Below, piece by piece: positions 1 through 7,533 of a stretch of DNA of 29,187 bases. A model generated the notes under the pieces. That model did not search any database. It was not told the origin of the DNA and worked only from the letters and a program-made list of their open reading frames with translations. The stretch's first letter is position 1, and each line of letters begins with the position of its first letter. The translations under genes were made by a program, and so were the position numbers. Source of the stretch: Lachnospiraceae bacterium (GTDB lineage Bacteria; Bacillota; Clostridia; Lachnospirales; Lachnospiraceae); the NCBI GenBank assembly GCA_004556655.1, contig SFGF01000046.1, forward strand, positions 1 to 29,187. Direction: 5' to 3'.

Positions 1-68
1 GGTGTGATTCCCATTGCTGTGAAAATTGAATATGCCGTTTTCTCGGCTGTTCTATTGATTGTTGCCAT
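1..68 (-). CDS. Start of an unidentified gene, cut by the window edge
   Basis: Only the first 22 codons are present. The ATG at 68 follows a strong GGAGGT ribosome site five bases upstream, and the frame stays open to the edge. The peptide begins MATINRTAEKTAYSIF. I do not recognise it. It lies just downstream of a terminator that closes the preceding operon, so it is probably expressed from another promoter or by read-through. It could be any left-end phage gene; an endolysin is still unaccounted for in this phage, but nothing in these residues points to one. Confidence 0.6.
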   Translation of the reverse strand, partial: MATINRTAEKTAYSIFTAMGIT

Positions 69-83
69 AGTCTACCTCCAATC

Positions 84-108
84 AAAAAGAGGACTGTTTT
101 TCAGCCCT
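84..108 (-). terminator. Intrinsic terminator after the AP2 operon
   Basis: On the minus strand a 7-bp stem (AGGGCTG/CAGTCCT, one G-T pair) with an AAAAA loop is followed by CTTTTTGAT. The stem begins inside the stop codon of the 71-aa gene that ends at 108, the usual position for an operon-end terminator. Confidence 0.8.
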
Positions 109-323
109 CAAAGTTTTGTGTGTTCTTCCCGTCCATCCTGATGCAGATAGAAATCTGCTGTGTCTGCATCGTTGCATTTCGGATGGATTGTTGCAAGTAA
201 CATGTACGATTCTTTTTCGCTCATATCTTTTACCGATATTACGAACTCTCCATTGCACTTGCCCATATTCTTCACAACGTATTCATAGATGTTTTTACAC
301 TGCACTGATGTATCAGGTTTCAT
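108..323 (-). CDS. Small hypothetical protein, 71 aa
   Basis: I placed the start at the ATG at 323 because GAGGTG lies just upstream of it. The frame stays open to 368, but an earlier start would overlap the end of the preceding gene and has no better ribosome site. The protein is acidic and soluble, with no membrane segment and two scattered cysteines. It is the last gene of the operon that includes the XRE and AP2 genes, and a terminator overlaps its stop. I do not recognise the family. Confidence 0.65.
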   Translation of the reverse strand: MKPDTSVQCKNIYEYVVKNMGKCNGEFVISVKDMSEKESYMLLATIHPKCNDADTADFYLHQDGREEHTKL

Positions 324-342
324 TTCATCACCTCGGTGGATA

Positions 343-1602
343 TTATTCCCGGAGTTTCTGTGAATCATTCATCTGTCCATCCTCCTTCTCCTTTCTTTTC
401 GCTACGATTTTTTCCTTATTTTTCTTGTAATATTCCTGCTGGTATCTTTTGTATTCATCCCTATTTTTTTCCCGATACTCTCTTGCGGCCAACGTCTTCC
501 GCTCTCTATTTTCAGAATTGTACACCTTATTTCGTTCACGGACCTTCTTCTCATGCTCCTCCCATTTTCCATCGCATTTCATACGCGCGGTTTGAAGGAG
601 ACTATCTGCCGCTCTTCTGGATATGTTCAGGATTTCTGCAATCTCCTTACATGTTTTTCCTTCCATCCTTAACACTAAGGCTTTTCTTTGTCTGTCGGAC
701 AGTGCGGATAGATCCATTCCCAGGTATTTATTATAATCGACCAGTGGATTTCTAGGTGCCTTCCCGCTGCCTCCGCCTCTTTTCCTTTTTTTGCCCTTTT
801 TGCACTCCCTAATTGCTTTTAGCATACTACTTACATTTTGTCGGCTGCACCCTAATTCTTTGGCTATCTCCACTTGTGTCATACCGCTGTTGTATAGATC
901 GTAAACCCTTCTCTGCTTATCCGTCAATTTTGTCTTATCCACATTCCTGGAGTTGTACCATTCCAAAAACGGTCCATGTATTTCCAGTTCGCCTTCTTTC
1001 CTTGCTCGGATTGCGTCCTCTTTCTTTGCATAATATCCAAGGTTGTACGATTTACCCTTAAACATAATGCGGGCATTCCACTTATTTAAGCGTTTTACAT
1101 AATATACACCTTTTATGCCAGTAGTATTATTAGACGGAATCTTATTACTGCGAATAATGGATACGTTTGTTCCGTCTACAATTCCCATATAATCCTTAAT
1201 GTTCTCCGAGCTTTGTTTCCTGTGCATGCATCCGCAGGAGTTCGTTGCTCCACTTGTCAAATTCGATTGTATAACATTTATAACGTTTCCACAGTTACAT
1301 TGGCACTTCCATAAGGTGTTTACTCCTTTTCCGGATACTTTCTCCTGTACTTTTAGGCTTCCGAAAGTTTCTCCTGTTAGATCCATATCGTTTTTTTCTT
1401 TTACAGCATGGAACATGCATCCGCAGCTTGTCGCATCTCCGGAGATCAATTTTGGTCTCGCAATGGAAATTATATTCCCGCACGCATGGCACTTGCATAC
1501 CCATTTAGACTTTCCCTGTTTGGTTTTTTCGGTATCCTTATAAAGAACTTCCAGGTACCCGAATCTCCTTCCAATCAGATCCGTGTTGTAATTATCCTTC
1601 AT
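343..1602 (-). CDS. Zinc-finger / AP2 / double-HTH DNA-binding protein, 419 aa
   Basis: Two tandem copies of a short unit open the protein (about residues 8-62 and 73-125). Each has a D-L-x-G-x-x-F-G-x-L-x-V start, a W-x-C-x-C-x(1-2)-CG knuckle and an SCGC end, a likely zinc site. An AP2-type domain follows (about 160-210, with GVYYVKRLNKWNARI and a Y-L-G-Y-Y-A-x(3)-A pattern). Next are two sigma-region-4-like helix-turn-helix segments (about 225-262 and 300-340), separated by a basic Gly/Lys/Arg linker, and then a long Lys/Arg/Glu-rich helical tail. Bacterial AP2 domains usually sit in mobile-element proteins, often beside an HNH nuclease; no HNH motif is visible here. It overlaps the XRE gene by 11 bases and is cotranscribed with it. 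I infer a DNA-binding regulator; the target is unknown. Confidence 0.75.
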   Translation of the reverse strand: MKDNYNTDLIGRRFGYLEVLYKDTEKTKQGKSKWVCKCHACGNIISIARPKLISGDATSCGCMFHAVKEKNDMDLTGETFGSLKVQEKVSGKGVNTLWKCQCNCGNVINVIQSNLTSGATNSCGCMHRKQSSENIKDYMGIVDGTNVSIIRSNKIPSNNTTGIKGVYYVKRLNKWNARIMFKGKSYNLGYYAKKEDAIRARKEGELEIHGPFLEWYNSRNVDKTKLTDKQRRVYDLYNSGMTQVEIAKELGCSRQNVSSMLKAIRECKKGKKRKRGGGSGKAPRNPLVDYNKYLGMDLSALSDRQRKALVLRMEGKTCKEIAEILNISRRAADSLLQTARMKCDGKWEEHEKKVRERNKVYNSENRERKTLAAREYREKNRDEYKRYQQEYYKKNKEKIVAKRKEKEDGQMNDSQKLRE

Positions 1603-2011
1603 ATCCCCTCTCCAGTTCCATCATGTCCTCGAAGGAAATAACCTCTTCCAGGTTAGCCCAATTAGAAAAATCTTCTCTTACAGCCGGCTCTCCACAATCC
1701 GTATCCCAATATACAGGATTGCTTCCTCCATGTTCCTCTTCCCAGGCATTGTGTTCCTCTGCCTGTCTTCTCCATTCTGCATATAATTTCTCTAAACTTT
1801 CCATCTCTATTTCCTCCCTATTCTCTAACAGATCTTCGATTCTGCATCCAAGTGCGAGTGCCAATCTATATAAGCGCTCAGCTGCCGCTCCATTAATATT
1901 TCGCTGTCCCTGCTCATATTCCCGGATCATTTTTAAGGTAACTCCGGAAATATCTGCGAGTTCCTTCTGGCTTAGTGCCTTTTCCTTGCGGTATGTCTGT
2001 AATTTACTCAT
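1592..2011 (-). CDS. XRE/Cro-type helix-turn-helix regulator, 139 aa
   Basis: Residues 5-57 form a typical XRE domain (LSQKELADISGVTLKMIREYEQ, here split as recognition helix VTLKMIREYEQG after the turn). The C-terminal 75 residues are acidic and Trp-rich (WEEEHGG, WDTDCGEP, ISFEDMMELERG) and are not a LexA/CI peptidase domain: I see no Ser-Lys dyad context. It lies 10 bases downstream of the 123-aa gene and overlaps the AP2 gene. The operon promoter carries a perfect palindrome in its spacer, so autorepression by this protein is the simplest model, though that is inference. Confidence 0.85.
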   Translation of the reverse strand: MSKLQTYRKEKALSQKELADISGVTLKMIREYEQGQRNINGAAAERLYRLALALGCRIEDLLENREEIEMESLEKLYAEWRRQAEEHNAWEEEHGGSNPVYWDTDCGEPAVREDFSNWANLEEVISFEDMMELERGYEG

Positions 2012-2021
2012 ATCTTTCTCC

Positions 2022-2393
2022 TTATGCTGTCAGGGCAACAAAGTTATCTTTCTTGCTGTTTGCGTATTTGCTTCTTGTGCTTACTGTGTAATATGCTCTG
2101 CATTTACCGTAGTTTCTCCACACCTTCCAAGCAACTTCTCCACCGTATTCTGTAACAAGTTCTGTTTCTTTTGCAACCATTTCAAGTGCATTGTCCATAG
2201 ATACTTCATATTCCTCAGAATACTCAGCAGCTTTCTTTACTTCGTCCCATGCCATTTTTAGGCAGATCGCAAAGATTGCTTTTTCGCTATCTTTAAGTTC
2301 TCTGAAGATATTGTGGTTCAGGAGCTGATTCTTGGTCTTGCGATCAGCTTCTTTCTTAATTTCCCATGCTCTTTTCATTACCTGTTTTTTCAT
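2022..2393 (-). CDS. Hypothetical charged protein, 123 aa, first gene of the XRE operon
   Basis: It starts at ATG 2393 after a GGAAGGGAG ribosome site. The N-terminus (MKKQVMKRAWEIKKEA) and the central CLKMAWDEVKKAAE are rich in Lys, Trp and Glu. I have the impression that small proteins of this style are common in clostridial mobile elements and carry no assigned function. The C-terminal third is basic and aromatic (WKVWRNYGKCRAYYTVSTR). There is no signal peptide or membrane segment. It comes first after the strong palindrome-containing promoter and just before an XRE regulator, an arrangement compatible with a toxin-antitoxin-like pair or a regulator cofactor. Neither role is shown by the sequence. 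Confidence 0.7.
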   Translation of the reverse strand: MKKQVMKRAWEIKKEADRKTKNQLLNHNIFRELKDSEKAIFAICLKMAWDEVKKAAEYSEEYEVSMDNALEMVAKETELVTEYGGEVAWKVWRNYGKCRAYYTVSTRSKYANSKKDNFVALTA

Positions 2394-2425
2394 CTTTGTG
2401 ATCTCCCTTCCTTTATCTTGATATA

Positions 2426-2454
2426 AGTATACCGCAATTGCGGTACTTTGTCAA
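2426..2454 (-). promoter_or_regulatory. Sigma-A promoter with palindromic operator in the spacer
   Basis: On the minus strand there is TTGACA (2454-2449), 17 bases, then TATACT (2431-2426). The spacer and the first bases of the -10 form a perfect 16-bp palindrome, TACCGCAATTGCGGTA (2430-2445). A dimeric repressor bound there would block RNA polymerase directly. The promoter drives the operon from 2393 down to 108, which includes an XRE regulator. Confidence 0.85.
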
Positions 2455-2567
2455 TAGGAATAGGAAAAAATTTTTAAAAAATTACTAACCAATATTTAAT
2501 TTTTAATGTTCCGTTTTAAATTCGTGTTTTGTAACTATATATTTCCTCATCACTTTTTCGTCCTTTC

Positions 2568-2591
2568 AAAAAGGCGACCACACTGGCCGCC
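2568..2591 (-). terminator. Intrinsic terminator after the holin genes
   Basis: The 7-bp GC-rich stem GGCGGCC/GGTCGCC (one G-T pair) with an AGTGT loop is followed by TTTTTGAAA. It starts at the base after the holin stop codon and closes the lysis unit. Confidence 0.85.
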
Positions 2592-2939
2592 CTATCGTTT
2601 CTGTGAACCATTCATCTTTCCGTCATCCAGCAAGTCCTTAACCTCATCAAACCACACCTGTATAATTTTCTCTAACATTTCCTCTGATATAATTAGCTGT
2701 ATCCATCCGGGCAAGAGCTTTCGTGCCTGACTTACTACCCACTTCATTTTCTGCTTTCCGGAAGATGTTGCTCTGTATGTATGCTCAGCTCTGAGTACCA
2801 GCTGGTATACATCCCCACGGATTTCATCCAGTGTGCGGTTTTTGAGATAAGAATATCCCATCCAGATGATGCTGATCACAATCAGCACTGCAATAATTAC
2901 CAGTACCGGCAATGGTACCATGCTTAATAATTCACTCAT
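2592..2939 (-). CDS. Phage holin, LL-H-type (superfamily 6)
   Basis: The 115-aa protein has one strong N-terminal membrane helix (about residues 9-32, PLPVLVIIAVLIVISIIWMG). An amphipathic cytoplasmic part follows, with the pattern QKMKWVVSQARKLLPGW..LIISEEMLEKIIQ. This layout of one membrane helix and then a conserved helical segment after a basic stretch is typical of the LL-H holin family. It lies 3 bases downstream of the XhlA-like gene and just before a terminator. Its expected role is to permeabilise the membrane at the end of infection. No endolysin gene follows it here. Confidence 0.75.
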   Translation of the reverse strand: MSELLSMVPLPVLVIIAVLIVISIIWMGYSYLKNRTLDEIRGDVYQLVLRAEHTYRATSSGKQKMKWVVSQARKLLPGWIQLIISEEMLEKIIQVWFDEVKDLLDDGKMNGSQKR

Positions 2940-2942
2940 GAT

Positions 2943-3194
2943 TTATTCCCCTTTCTTTTCCAGATCACTGATCCTGTGATTTGCTACTTTGATTTGCTCT
3001 TCCATCACACTCACATCCTGTTCTAATTTATATGTACGTTCGATGGTATTGTTATGTTTATCCACGCGCTTGGTCAGTTCATCCAGTTTGTATTCCATCA
3101 ATGCTCTGGTGCGCTCCTGCTGTCCGTGATTACTGATCAGACAGACAATTAGCGTTACGCCTGCTGATATGCAGGCAGAAATAATTGTTTCCAT
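2943..3194 (-). CDS. XhlA-like membrane/coiled-coil lysis protein
   Basis: The 83-aa protein has an N-terminal membrane helix (residues 3-21, TIISACISAGVTLIVCLIS) followed by a charged coiled coil (LDELTKRVDKHNNTIERTYKLEQDVSVMEEQI region) ending in DLEKKGE. Hemolysin XhlA and similar holin partners have the same parts but usually carry the helix at the C-terminus. The reversed order here makes the family assignment tentative, while the lysis context makes the role likely. The start at 3194 has an AGGAG ribosome site. A terminator and a 7-codon leader ORF lie directly upstream. Confidence 0.6.
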   Translation of the reverse strand: METIISACISAGVTLIVCLISNHGQQERTRALMEYKLDELTKRVDKHNNTIERTYKLEQDVSVMEEQIKVANHRISDLEKKGE

Positions 3195-3222
3195 ACATAT
3201 TCTCCTGTCTTAAATTTTCTGC

Positions 3223-3246
3223 AAAATAAAAAGACCTCTACGGTCT
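3223..3246 (-). terminator. Terminator/attenuator upstream of the holin genes
   Basis: The stem AGACC/GGTCT with loop GTAGA is followed by TTTTTATTTT on the minus strand. The TAG stop codon of the 7-codon ORF (3240-3238) lies in the loop, so a terminating ribosome would cover the stem. This arrangement is compatible with translation-dependent attenuation of the two holin genes. Confidence 0.65.
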
Positions 3247-3261
3247 CGCCCTGATTTCCAT
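3238..3261 (-). CDS. Putative 7-aa leader peptide MEIRARP
   Basis: An ATG at 3261 follows an AGGTGA ribosome site at four-base spacing and is read as MEIRARP then TAG. The stop falls within the hairpin of a terminator that precedes the holin genes. A good ribosome site on so short a frame, with the stop placed inside a terminator stem-loop, suggests a regulatory leader rather than a functional peptide. There is no experimental or comparative support from this window alone. Confidence 0.4.
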   Translation of the reverse strand: MEIRARP

Positions 3262-3282
3262 ATTTTCACCTGCTTTCTGGGT

Positions 3283-3315
3283 ATAAAAATACCAACCACC
3301 GGGTTGATGGTTGGT
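3283..3315 (-). terminator. Intrinsic terminator downstream of the fibre gene
   Basis: The 8-bp perfect stem ACCAACCA/TGGTTGGT with a 9-base loop is followed by ATTTTTAT on the minus strand. It lies about 80 bases after the fibre gene stop and should end most structural-gene transcripts unless antitermination acts. Confidence 0.8.
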
Positions 3316-3365
3316 AAAATCTTATTCGTCTTTAAGTCTGCCACAGTAATAAATTAACGTAATAC

Positions 3366-3397
3366 TTAGTCAACATTCTACCGAGATTGTTGACTAA
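3366..3397 (-). other. Long hairpin overlapping the fibre gene stop codon
   Basis: A perfect 10-bp inverted repeat (TTAGTCAACA/TGTTGACTAA, 12-base loop) includes the TAG stop of the fibre gene. No T-run follows on either strand, so it is not a standard terminator. It may protect the mRNA 3' end or act as a processing site. Confidence 0.6.
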
Positions 3398-5661
3398 ATA
3401 TATTCAAAAGTACCGCCTGTTGCATCATAGTGGTATGTGCCACCAATGATTTCTTTCAGACAAGCCTTTCCGTCAGCATCTACCCAAGGTACAAAATTCT
3501 TAACAAGTTCATCGGACTCATAAATCTTGAATCCGTATAACGTATATGTTCCGGTACAATTAACCAAATCAGCAGCACTGCCATATCCATTGGCACCAAA
3601 CAGAACAAGACTTTGTTCCATTGTTACTGCGTATGTAGATTTTGTGTCAACCGCTGTTCCATCTTTGTATAATGTTGTACCATCCAATCCAATAACAGAA
3701 CGTGTGCTTGCGTCATAAATATAAGTTAGTGACTGTTGATTGCTGTGTCTGTTGCACATTACTGCACTATTGGAATTGCCATACTTAACTGCAAGCCCTG
3801 TTGCACCAACAACGTGCATCTGTGCAACAAATGTTTCAAGTTTCCAGTCCATTTCAAACTTTGTATTTGCTGTTGGTACATATCCAGTATCAATGTACTG
3901 TCCTGCTGTATTTGTGATAGCTGTTACCTGTGCATCTACTACACTGGACGCTGTTACTAACACATCACACTGTGCTGTATAACCGCCATCATCTGTTGTT
4001 ACTGTAATAGTAACTTCACCCTCACCGATTGCCGTTACCAAACCATTTGAAACAGTTGCTTTTGTTTCATCAGATGTACTCCATTTTACAGATTTGATAA
4101 CAGCATCAGACGGAACAACTGTTGCTGTCAAAGTTTCTGTTTTTCCTTTTTCAAGTTCCAATGTTGTCTTATCAAGTGATACCCCTGTTGCTGATGGTTT
4201 CATAACCGCTTCAAGGTTTGCATATCTTGTTGGGTTAGATGGATCAATAGTTTCAATGGCTTTGTTTGCCATCAAACTATGACCATATGCATTAGGATGT
4301 TGAATCCCATCCACCATATAGTAAGCGAGATTTTCGTGTGTAATTCCACAAGATTCAAAATCAATAATTTCACAATTAAACATTCTTGCAATCTTACGAA
4401 TTAAATCATTAAATTCATAGAATGCAAGTCCGTTTCCATTTACTTCTGCACCTGTTGTCGGTGCATTCTTTTCAGATGTTGGGCAAGTACAACAATATAC
4501 TTTAGCCATTGGATATTTTGTTGTGATATAGTAAAGCATTTGTGCATATGCATCTGTAAATTTTGTGTTATCAAAATTTAGTCCTTTACTTGCAGAATAT
4601 TCTCCTATTTCAATCTCATTGTTAAAGTCATTACAACCTATTGCAACAAAAATTTTGTCTGGAATATGCTCTGCTGTGTGTAAATTCATACAGCGTTTTG
4701 GCAAACACCCTGCATAATCTCCAAGCCATGACGTAACTGCAACCCTTGTCCCAGAATAGGACTCATTTACGCAAAGGTTCATCCCCGTTGCATCAATAAC
4801 CTTTTTCCACCAGGTATCATCCACGCTTGCAAGGTTTGAAGCTGTGTAATATGTGTCATACCCATTTGGAATATAACCTTGATATGTGGTTATTGAATCT
4901 CCAAGAAAAGATGCGTATTTGCCTTTTAATGGACTTACTACTGTTGCAGAACCACCACCAGTTCCATTTTCTTTCAAGTCGGCAATCTCCTCAGAAAGTG
5001 AACTAATATCCTCCGTATTTTTCTGCAGTTGCGCTTTTTCCTCTGCTGTCATCCCAGATGGCGGATTCTCATCCAGATATTCATTCACATACCCCTGCAT
5101 TGCTTCAGGCGTTGCAATGGCTTCAACTTCATCCATCCGGTTCAGGAGCTGTTCAATTACATCTGCATATTTCTCTACGATCTGCTCTCCGTCCGGTAGA
5201 GTATCCAAAACCTTTCCGATCGCAAATGTAGTATGCCATTTGGTCTGCAGATTTCCGTCTGCATCTGCCTGTTTTGCATAGACTGCAAAAGCAATGTACC
5301 CCGCTTTTACAAATACATTCCCAGATAGTTTCCATGAAAACGTTACGTAATCACCGTCTACATCCAAATCTTCGCACAAGTAAGCACCTACATCCTCATT
5401 TATGTCATACGTTCCATCCTGTTTTGATGGAACGTAACTGATATAGATGTGGCAATTTGACAGATCAACATTGTCACCTACGATTTTTGGACACTTAAAA
5501 TGTTTTCTCTCTGCGTCCATGTCCTGTCTGACACCAAAAAGCATTTCATTTGCTGGGACAATGATTGTTCTGTCTTCGGCGTCAACCATCAATATATCAT
5601 TTACCGGCGTCGCACTTACATCTGCCGCCGCCAGAGCTTCTTCTAATGTCATATTATCCAT
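3394..5661 (-). CDS. Tail fibre/tip protein with SGNH esterase, Ig-like and C-terminal binding domains
   Basis: The 755-aa protein has four parts. An N-terminal baseplate-attachment domain resembles BppU (about 1-150). A short coiled coil (about 205-235) ends in a GTGGGS linker. An SGNH/GDSL hydrolase follows (about 245-475), with nucleophile Ser256 in FLGDSI, Asn344 in GCND, and Asp451 and His455 in DGIQHP. A bacterial Ig-like Big2 domain (about 490-570, VSLDKTTLELEKG) precedes a C-terminal beta-rich domain like concanavalin/LamG (about 580-755). Such SGNH domains on phage tips usually remove acetyl groups from cell-surface glycans. It is the last structural gene and overlaps the preceding one by 8 bases. 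The substrate cannot be read from sequence. Confidence 0.85.
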   Translation of the reverse strand: MDNMTLEEALAAADVSATPVNDILMVDAEDRTIIVPANEMLFGVRQDMDAERKHFKCPKIVGDNVDLSNCHIYISYVPSKQDGTYDINEDVGAYLCEDLDVDGDYVTFSWKLSGNVFVKAGYIAFAVYAKQADADGNLQTKWHTTFAIGKVLDTLPDGEQIVEKYADVIEQLLNRMDEVEAIATPEAMQGYVNEYLDENPPSGMTAEEKAQLQKNTEDISSLSEEIADLKENGTGGGSATVVSPLKGKYASFLGDSITTYQGYIPNGYDTYYTASNLASVDDTWWKKVIDATGMNLCVNESYSGTRVAVTSWLGDYAGCLPKRCMNLHTAEHIPDKIFVAIGCNDFNNEIEIGEYSASKGLNFDNTKFTDAYAQMLYYITTKYPMAKVYCCTCPTSEKNAPTTGAEVNGNGLAFYEFNDLIRKIARMFNCEIIDFESCGITHENLAYYMVDGIQHPNAYGHSLMANKAIETIDPSNPTRYANLEAVMKPSATGVSLDKTTLELEKGKTETLTATVVPSDAVIKSVKWSTSDETKATVSNGLVTAIGEGEVTITVTTDDGGYTAQCDVLVTASSVVDAQVTAITNTAGQYIDTGYVPTANTKFEMDWKLETFVAQMHVVGATGLAVKYGNSNSAVMCNRHSNQQSLTYIYDASTRSVIGLDGTTLYKDGTAVDTKSTYAVTMEQSLVLFGANGYGSAADLVNCTGTYTLYGFKIYESDELVKNFVPWVDADGKACLKEIIGGTYHYDATGGTFEYI

Positions 5662-5965
5662 CCTGCTTTACCTCCGTTTTGTTTGTTGGGATTCTATACC
5701 TGTTGCGTTCTCCGACCACAGATACCTGAAATCTTTTCCAAGTAAGAGCTTCTTCCGGAATATCACACGTATTATTGATGATTGGCACCGGGTAATGTTT
5801 GCACAAATTGGTGAACACTGCAGCTTTCCGACATCCGTCCCAGTTGCGATCAAAAACAAACTCCGCCCTTAGATATCCCCTTGTTCCCGGTACCAGTCCC
5901 GAAAAATCACAGGATGGATCTTTTTCAATATTCTGTCCGGTGATAATAAATCTGAGTGTTCTCAT
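5654..5965 (-). CDS. Small baseplate/tail accessory protein
   Basis: I placed the start at ATG 5965, whose ATGA overlaps the stop of the preceding gene and which has an AGAGGTGG ribosome site. The 103-aa protein begins MRTLRFIITGQNIEKDPSCDF. It appears beta-rich, with a W-K-R-F-Q-V-S-V-V-G strand near the end, and has no signal or membrane segment. Small Ig-like proteins of this size often precede BppU-type fibre genes and link them to the baseplate. I infer a similar role from position; the family is not certain. Confidence 0.6.
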   Translation of the reverse strand: MRTLRFIITGQNIEKDPSCDFSGLVPGTRGYLRAEFVFDRNWDGCRKAAVFTNLCKHYPVPIINNTCDIPEEALTWKRFQVSVVGERNRYRIPTNKTEVKQDG

Positions 5966-6642
5966 CGGCCCACCTCTTTCCACAGGCTCTCTGTCCCCGT
6001 TACTCCGGGTTCCCAGACGTTGTTATCCACCAAGGATTCCCATGTTTTACCGTTATGCTTCACCTTATCTCCTGCCATGTACGGATCCGTGCTGTCAGGC
6101 TGCTCCCATTCCGGAACCACGTCGGGATCCGTTATCAGTACCCTTGCCCAGAGGCTCGCTGCAGTATTCGGTGCCCAGTCTTCCTGAGAGGTATGCGCCT
6201 GCAGACATTTGTACAGGGTTCCATTATACATAACCTTATAATCCGAAGTATAAGCTACACCATTTCCATCCCATACAGGATAGATGTTCTGAACAGAAAG
6301 TGCCTGTTCATCCGTCAGGGACTGTGCCTGCATCTGTGCCACCAGTATGGCTGCATTTAATATCTCTTTCTGGGCTTCCGGTGTCTGTGCTTCCTGATAC
6401 ATGATAACGGCACGGATTCCGCCCGGATACTCTTCCAGACGATACAGTTTCGTATAATCATCATACTCTGCGATCTTCTTCCCACGTTCCCATACATCCA
6501 TCTTTTTTACAGCGAACGTATCACCGAACTTTGCCCGGAGCTGGTCAAGGGATGTAAGGATCGTTTTTACCACCATTTTTCCATCAGATACCGATACAGA
6601 CTGTACCTGTAATTCCGATGCATCGTTGAAAATAATCTTCAT
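5962..6642 (-). CDS. Tail protein with two chitin-binding-like modules
   Basis: The N-terminal about 105 residues of this 226-aa protein are a small tail domain (KIIFNDASELQVQSVSVSDG). The C-terminal half has two carbohydrate-binding module 5/12-type repeats. The first is at 120-168 (YPVWDGNGVAY, VMYNGTLYKCLQAH, APNTAASLWARV) and the second at 178-224 (EWEQPDSTDPY, VKHNGKTWESL, SLWKEV). Conserved aromatic residues and the Y/W-x-A/S-L-W ending support this. In phage tails such modules bind host surface polysaccharides. The gene sits between two other fibre/baseplate genes. Confidence 0.75.
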   Translation of the reverse strand: MKIIFNDASELQVQSVSVSDGKMVVKTILTSLDQLRAKFGDTFAVKKMDVWERGKKIAEYDDYTKLYRLEEYPGGIRAVIMYQEAQTPEAQKEILNAAILVAQMQAQSLTDEQALSVQNIYPVWDGNGVAYTSDYKVMYNGTLYKCLQAHTSQEDWAPNTAASLWARVLITDPDVVPEWEQPDSTDPYMAGDKVKHNGKTWESLVDNNVWEPGVTGTESLWKEVGR

Positions 6643-6690
6643 GCTATTCTCCTTTCTGGCTCGATGTCTATCCGGATTTTTGAACTAAAC

Positions 6691-7533
6691 TTAAATATCA
6701 AAACTAGTTGCAGCTGCAAATGATACAGATGCTACCATATAGTCAAATGAATATTGGCTGGAGTTAATTAATACACGTCCGTTACGGAACACACATAATT
6801 TACCGCATTGGTTGTCGTATGAATTTCTTGAAAATACGTCCGTCGACGGTCTGAATTTTTCTGGAAGCGTCCCCAATTCTACTCCAGACACATTGACTTC
6901 TTTTTCTCCAAAATCAATAGTAACAGTTACTACATTTCCATTTTTGTAATAACAGCAGTTATACTGAGAATTTAACGTTAATATACCTGAGAATTTATTA
7001 ATTTTTGATAAAGCAGAGTTTAGTTTATCAACATCTTTCCTCAGAGCATCGATATTCTTTGTCACCGCCACCAGTTTCTTGACTTCCGTCACGTTCAACC
7101 CATCAAAATGCACCTCAAACACCGGGCATTCATCAACCAGATCTCCGTTCTGCATGTTCCCTTCCGTGTATTCTGGCGCAACCGGGTTAGATGCATCCGG
7201 TGTACCACGGATCACAGCCCAGTCTGTAGGTTCTGTTTTTGTTTCTGAATTCTTTTCATACCTGGCCACTACCAGGTCAATCCTTTTCATTCCCTGCGAA
7301 CCATTGATGTATGTGACTGTGTCATAGGTCCCCGGTGGTACCCTCATCACATGGCCGTGATGAATCAATACCCCTGACCTGATCTTCAATGTGTTATTAG
7401 CGCTCAGCTCCGGTTCCAGCTGTTCATCCAGATCTGCAATGTAGCTCCCGGTACCTGCAAGGCTCTCAATGATGCTCCGGAACTGATTGCTGGTCACATG
7501 GGCTTCTCCTGTATATGCTGCAATGTTTTCCAT
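6691..7533 (-). CDS. Tail/baseplate fibre protein
   Basis: The 280-aa N-terminal part (about 1-150) matches the style of Gram-positive phage baseplate proteins that carry a receptor domain (MENIAAYTGEAHVTSNQFRS, a KIRSGVLIHHGHVMRVPPGTYD strand set). A coiled coil follows (about 160-185, KNIDALRKDVDKLNSALSK), then a C-terminal beta domain ending FAAATSFDI that is a candidate receptor-binding or trimerisation head. The C-terminal part is more AT-rich than the N-terminal part, as expected where fibre heads are exchanged. It shares one base with the upstream tail gene. Confidence 0.65.
   Translation of the reverse strand: MENIAAYTGEAHVTSNQFRSIIESLAGTGSYIADLDEQLEPELSANNTLKIRSGVLIHHGHVMRVPPGTYDTVTYINGSQGMKRIDLVVARYEKNSETKTEPTDWAVIRGTPDASNPVAPEYTEGNMQNGDLVDECPVFEVHFDGLNVTEVKKLVAVTKNIDALRKDVDKLNSALSKINKFSGILTLNSQYNCCYYKNGNVVTVTIDFGEKEVNVSGVELGTLPEKFRPSTDVFSRNSYDNQCGKLCVFRNGRVLINSSQYSFDYMVASVSFAAATSFDI

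Noticed and set aside
116..2261. Long plus-strand frames (for example 116-430, 336-755, 1623-2261)
   Set aside because: They lie opposite well-supported minus-strand genes, lack ribosome sites, and have Cys/Phe/Ser-rich compositions typical of antisense shadows.
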